From Acidimicrobiia bacterium (lineage in GTDB: Bacteria; Actinomycetota; Acidimicrobiia; Acidimicrobiales; VFJN01): a stretch of 64,000 bases of DNA. Below are positions 60,729-64,000 of this stretch, in pieces. The position numbers were made by a program, and so were the translations under genes. A model generated the notes under the pieces. The model saw only the letters and a program-made list of their open reading frames with translations. It did no database searches and was not told the DNA's origin. The stretch covers positions 134,366 to 198,365 of the forward strand of contig SHVB01000001.1 of the NCBI GenBank assembly GCA_009694375.1. Reading direction: 5' to 3'. How positions within the stretch are numbered: the first letter of the stretch is position 1; every line of letters begins with the position of its first letter.

Positions 60729-62162
60729 TCAACCAGACAACCAGCAGGCACCCTTGCCGTCGCTGGCCTGATCCGAGGTCGCGAGGTAGTTAATCTTCAA
60801 TTTTCCGCCATCGGCGTTGAAGTCGTAGGGCTGGCAGGAGAACCTTCTCTGCCACTGGTCTGGGTTGCTGTCGCTCTGCGATTCAGTCAGGGTGAGGACA
60901 TATGCGTCCTGCGGTTTACCCAGCGGAATGGAGTTGTCTTTGACGAACCTATCGAGTGAGGAACTCAGGCTAGACCTTGCTGAAGGGGACAGTTCACTGA
61001 TCGTCTTCATGCCAGCTGGAAGTTTGACGACGATGCTGTCCCAATTGCTCGGACTGCTGTCGATGCTCTTCGATACCGGGGTTTCATTCCAACCCCAGTA
61101 GTACTTCATCCCGTCTTGATCGGTCAGATTCCGCTGCCCGTCCGGAGCCTGAGGCACTAGGCCGTTGAACCAGCTCGCGCGGGTCCGCCAAAAAGCATTT
61201 TGCAGAGCGACCAGGTCGTTGATGTCTGATACCCAGCAGGATGACCAGTCCATTGCAAACATTGGGGCCTTGCCCGCCTGTCCGCCTGACTCGTTGTAGG
61301 GGGTGTTCGTGTCGTTACCGGTGAAGTAGGTGTATTGCGGCAATATGCCCGGGTGGTTGCTGGCGTACTTGAGCCAGTGATCAATCCAGTCGGCCCAACC
61401 GTTCCCGCTGAGTTTAGCTTCGCACTTGCATGTCGGGTCGGAGACTAACTTCAGTCCATCAGGGCCTGGAGCGTCTACCTGCGTCGGCTGGCAGCCTTTG
61501 CCGTCAACACTGCCTGCCCCACCCTTTCCGTCAGAGCCCGGGCATTCGTAGGCCGAACCGTTCCAACGGCATCTCTTGTCAGTCGAGTTGGAATCCGTCG
61601 GGTAGTAGATGCCGCTATCAAATCTCTTTAGCTGTGTTCCGACAACCACCCCGACCGCAGCCTCGAGGAATGGGTCGACGCCGGCAAGCTGGCCCCTGCC
61701 ATCGGGTGGTGAACTCGAGTCTGAGCAGAAATCGATAACAAATTCCTGCGCGCTCACATAGCCATCAGTGGCGCTTTCGTTCCCCGTGCCAGTGCATTGC
61801 GGCGGGTCAACATACATCTGCGTAGGAGGGTAGATGTCGTTGCGTGTGAAGGTCGCCGGCACGACTGTGCCGTCAAGACCGTCAGGGACTCGCAGCAGCA
61901 CGCCTGAGCCACTCGGTTCGAGCATGGAGTTCAGTGCACTGGTGATGTCGGTCTGACCTGAGTCAGAGGGCGACGATTCCCCGTCAGAGGGCGACGATTC
62001 CCCGTCAGAGGGCGAGGATTCCCCTGACGACGAGCACGCGGCGACCAGGAACAGCACCACCAACACAGCAAGCAGCCGAAGCCACAAATTTGCGAGCGCG
62101 GATCCGACCACACGAGGAGGGTAGTCTTCCGCACGTTGGCTTGGAAAGTTGAGGATCGGCAT
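60729..62162 (-). CDS. Putative lipoprotein of unknown function
   Basis: 477 aa. A hydrophobic segment and lipobox (FLVAACSSS) mark lipid anchoring; the n-region of 28 residues is long, so a later GTG start is possible. A linker with three GESSPSD repeats follows, then a globular part rich in Cys, Trp and Asp (SSCWVSDINDL, YYWGWNETP). No family recognised. The gene is visibly poorer in GC than its neighbours, suggesting transfer. Confidence 0.75.
   Translation of the reverse strand: MPILNFPSQRAEDYPPRVVGSALANLWLRLLAVLVVLFLVAACSSSGESSPSDGESSPSDGESSPSDSGQTDITSALNSMLEPSGSGVLLRVPDGLDGTVVPATFTRNDIYPPTQMYVDPPQCTGTGNESATDGYVSAQEFVIDFCSDSSSPPDGRGQLAGVDPFLEAAVGVVVGTQLKRFDSGIYYPTDSNSTDKRCRWNGSAYECPGSDGKGGAGSVDGKGCQPTQVDAPGPDGLKLVSDPTCKCEAKLSGNGWADWIDHWLKYASNHPGILPQYTYFTGNDTNTPYNESGGQAGKAPMFAMDWSSCWVSDINDLVALQNAFWRTRASWFNGLVPQAPDGQRNLTDQDGMKYYWGWNETPVSKSIDSSPSNWDSIVVKLPAGMKTISELSPSARSSLSSSLDRFVKDNSIPLGKPQDAYVLTLTESQSDSNPDQWQRRFSCQPYDFNADGGKLKINYLATSDQASDGKGACWLSG
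61962..62024. repeat. 21-bp unit repeated three times in lipoprotein linker
   Basis: Three contiguous 21-bp units, the third with one mismatch, encode the GESSPSD linker after the lipobox. Likely changes the length of the spacer from the membrane. Confidence 0.85.
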
Positions 62163-62488
62163 CGGAAGAATTCATAAATGCTTCGGGATGTGGTCGAGGA
62201 TCACCCGTGGTTGTGAACGCCACGAACACCCAGAGCTCGGCGCACGGGCATCCATCCGGAGTGCCTCAACGCGCTTGCTCAGTGCGGAAGATGTAGCGAA
62301 CTGAAATGGACGTTTTCGGGCGGCTGATTCAGCAGCAGGGGTGGCAACTAGCTCCCAACAATCCGCGCATTTTGTCACCCACATTCACACTCTGAGACAT
62401 CTATACCGACACCAGAGCGGAGAGCTGTTTATCCACAAACAGGGAGACATGCGCGGGGGAGCCCCAGAAATTGAGGAACACGAGCGGG
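62163..62488. other. AT-richer intergenic stretch
   Basis: About 325 bp between divergent genes, poorer in GC than the rest. It contains the DnaA-box palindrome at 62425-62442 and otherwise nothing recognisable. Confidence 0.5.
62425..62442. promoter_or_regulatory. Perfect DnaA box in a short palindrome
   Basis: TTATCCACA at 62429-62437 is the exact DnaA-box consensus. It is inside CTGTTT-ATCCAC-AAACAG, a perfect 6-bp inverted repeat. A single box is not an origin; it could be a regulator site or a relic of an element's origin. Confidence 0.4.
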
Positions 62489-63004
62489 ATGGCCAACGAC
62501 CACTACGGAACAGTCCTCACATTCCCCAGCGGCAAAGCCGCCCCTGACAGTGACAACACGATTGCCGATGAACTCGACGACATCGAGAAAGCCTTGACCG
62601 CCGCCGCCATACGGCTGCGCCAGATGTCGCAGAACCTCGATCGACAACTGCAACACGGGCACCTCGACCAACTAGACGACCCGTTCGCCGTCACCGCCGA
62701 CGTGGGGGACCGGATCGACCAGGCGTCGCAGGCCGCCACCCTCGCCGCCCCGCAGCAACGCACGCCGATTCAGGCGGTCTTCCATCGCGTCATCTGTCAT
62801 CTGTTTCTCCCCGGTCGTTATACGCCCATTTCTTCTTCCCATGAACCCGGTGCGACAACGTCGAGGGTGGTGGTGGGGCGGTCACGCGGCCCGTCCACCC
62901 CACGCTGCATCAGTCGAGACGGTGCCGTTGGCGATCGAGCCATCCCAGCAGGACCGCCACCGCCCGAGGGTCGTGACGGAGGCGATGACCAGCACCGTTC
63001 ATGA
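62489..63004 (+). CDS. Hypothetical protein with helical core, likely truncated
   Basis: The frame encodes about 171 aa, but only the first 105 look like protein: DHYGTVLTFPSGKAAPD, then a charged helical region (ADELDDIEKALTAAAIRLRQ). Beyond about 62810 the frame runs antisense into the hydrolase gene and has no protein character, so the natural end was probably lost at an island border. TTGAGGA upstream is a possible ribosome-binding site. Confidence 0.5.
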   Translation: MANDHYGTVLTFPSGKAAPDSDNTIADELDDIEKALTAAAIRLRQMSQNLDRQLQHGHLDQLDDPFAVTADVGDRIDQASQAATLAAPQQRTPIQAVFHRVICHLFLPGRYTPISSSHEPGATTSRVVVGRSRGPSTPRCISRDGAVGDRAIPAGPPPPEGRDGGDDQHRS

Positions 63005-63671
63005 TGCGCAACTCCCCCAGCCCGGAAGCATCCGCCAGAACCCGAGCGTCGAATACCGGCACGAGGTCGTCTTCGCTGCCGTGGATCACCAGCAAGGCCC
63101 GGGGCGCGATGGCGGGGGCAAAGGCCACCGCCCGCCACTCCCGCAACTGACCGGCCCAGGCCGCCATGTCGGGCGGGAAGGTGGCATCGCGCACCATGCC
63201 CACCTCCCGAGCGTGCTCCAGTAAGCGGCCCGGATGCGATGCCCAATCATCAAAATCGGCCGGCGCTCCGAGCGTGGCGGCACCCTGCACCTCGGGATCT
63301 TGGGCGGTGGCACAAATAGCCAGCGCCCCTCCGGTGCCAAATCCTGCGATCCACACCGCGCTCACACTGGCATCGTTGCGCAGGTGGGCGGCGGCGGCGG
63401 CGATGTCCTCGAGCCAGCCGCCGAGTGAGAAACTTCCTTCGGACTCGCCACAGCCGCGCAGTGCCACCACCATGACCACCCAGCCCAACTCGGCGGCAAT
63501 ACGATCGGCCAACTCCGGCAGCGCCGCCGCCACCATCGAGGCTTCGGTGACGTCGCTGGGGTAGCCGTGGACGAGCACCAGGGCCGGGCTCTGGGTCACA
63601 TCAGCCCGCATCGGCGGACGGGCCAAGTGGGCGGCGAGAAGCTGCCCGTGTGAGGGGAAGCGATACTCCAA
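62910..63671 (-). CDS. Alpha/beta hydrolase-like protein without nucleophile Ser
   Basis: 253 aa. Fold marks are LVLVHGYPSD (oxyanion loop), ALRGCGESEG, HGSEDDLVPV (acid) and NGAGHRLRHD (His). The nucleophile elbow reads GFGTGG where GxSxG is expected, so the Ser is replaced by Gly. It may be a non-catalytic or differently acting member. TTG 63671 begins 5 bp after the upstream gene's stop. A 27-bp piece of it recurs at 55510. Confidence 0.8.
   Translation of the reverse strand: MEYRFPSHGQLLAAHLARPPMRADVTQSPALVLVHGYPSDVTEASMVAAALPELADRIAAELGWVVMVVALRGCGESEGSFSLGGWLEDIAAAAAHLRNDASVSAVWIAGFGTGGALAICATAQDPEVQGAATLGAPADFDDWASHPGRLLEHAREVGMVRDATFPPDMAAWAGQLREWRAVAFAPAIAPRALLVIHGSEDDLVPVFDARVLADASGLGELRIMNGAGHRLRHDPRAVAVLLGWLDRQRHRLD
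62992..63018. repeat. 27-bp block shared with 55510-55536
   Basis: Encodes GELRIMNGA in the hydrolase; the identical block at 55510-55536 is part of the chimeric frame. Confidence 0.85.
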
Positions 63672-63676
63672 CGCGC

Positions 63677-63883
63677 TCAGTCGGGCTCGCCGTAGGGAGA
63701 CGCGGCGCGATAGCCACGGTTGCGCGCCTCGGCGAGCGTGTCGGGCCCGAAGGAAAGGAAGGTTTCGGCGGCCATCAGTTCGTCGATCACCTCAGGTCGG
63801 TCGAAGGTATCGAGGTCGTAGACGGTTTGGGTGCGCTTATCTCCGAGCCAACGGGTGTGCTCGAAACGGGTCGGACGGTCCAT
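63677..63883 (-). CDS. Small conserved hypothetical protein
   Basis: 68 aa, soluble, acidic: FEHTRWLGDKRTQTVYDLD, then DELMAAETFLSFGPDTL. No domain recognised. ATG 63883 is 6 nt behind TAGGTT, so it is probably the leaderless first gene of a pair with the hydrolase, which begins 5 bp after its stop. Confidence 0.7.
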   Translation of the reverse strand: MDRPTRFEHTRWLGDKRTQTVYDLDTFDRPEVIDELMAAETFLSFGPDTLAEARNRGYRAASPYGEPD

Positions 63884-63889
63884 CCCTGC

Positions 63890-63895
63890 AACCTA
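63890..63895 (-). promoter_or_regulatory. -10 element TAGGTT, leaderless start
   Basis: TAGGTT is 6 nt before ATG 63883. Confidence 0.5.
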
Positions 63896-63910
63896 TCGGG
63901 AGACGCGGAT

Positions 63911-63945
63911 CGGGGATCGCATCGACATCGTCGACACGATCCCCG
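63911..63945. promoter_or_regulatory. 9-bp inverted repeat upstream of 63883 gene
   Basis: CGGGGATCG at 63911-63919 and CGATCCCCG at 63937-63945 are perfect complements with a 17-nt loop. It lies over the -35 side of the minus-strand promoter and could be an operator; on the plus strand TTTCC follows, so a terminator for an unseen gene is also possible. Confidence 0.3.
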
Positions 63946-64000
63946 TTTCCGTTCGTACTGGGAAGAACCGGAGGGCATCACCCTGACGGGCTGAGGGGTG

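Overview
The window is high-GC bacterial DNA. It looks like an actinobacterium, most probably Acidimicrobiia or a close relative. The evidence is a WhiB-like protein, a DUF3516-type Ski2-like helicase, a TIGR03252-type HhH protein, homodimeric AceE with a separate E2/E3 operon, two TrkA-type proteins, and many promoters of the form TAnnnT 6-9 nt before the start codon with no Shine-Dalgarno sequence. The class assignment is inference. No rRNA, tRNA or CRISPR was found.

1-17.7 kb is cell-surface and secretion biology. It holds an O-antigen type ABC exporter (Wzm/Wzt) with two large two-domain glycosyltransferases and a coiled-coil methyltransferase. Next is a divergent pair of secreted proteins that share an FG-GAP beta-propeller, followed by a UPF0104-like flippase or transporter and a MoeB/ThiF-rhodanese. 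A membrane sulfatase-like enzyme then lies divergent to a 60-aa membrane protein and a kinase-like/methyltransferase fusion.

17-41 kb is mostly core metabolism: Sir2, PepA, PduO-type cobalamin adenosyltransferase, an acyl-CoA carboxylase with its biotin domain fused, and cobalamin-dependent MetH. A marR-MFS-nitroreductase operon has a visible operator. rsgA is followed by a decayed hrpA. A tightly overlapping operon lpdA-E2-lipBA-M24 peptidase-membrane protein includes a LipB-LipA fusion that would lipoylate the E2 encoded next to it. TrkA pairs, MscL, a TIGR01777 epimerase and a 3-hydroxyacyl-CoA dehydrogenase follow.

41-63 kb is mosaic. Core genes (Ski2-like helicase, RNase HI-SLOG fusion, aceE, HhH protein) alternate with accessory material. 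That material includes a WhiB with a small HTH protein, an FkbM methyltransferase, and wrecks of a serine recombinase and HNH nucleases. A 3.4-kb insertion between aceE and the HhH gene carries a ParD-like/zeta toxin pair and a DnaQ-BRCT protein, and is bounded by 128-bp direct repeats of the HhH gene's 5' end. Beyond it are an acyltransferase flanked by copies of its own gene junction, a chimeric open frame built from pieces of three genes, a PhyH-type dioxygenase with a 39-bp triple repeat, decayed secreted proteins and an AT-richer lipoprotein. The last kilobase returns to ordinary genes.
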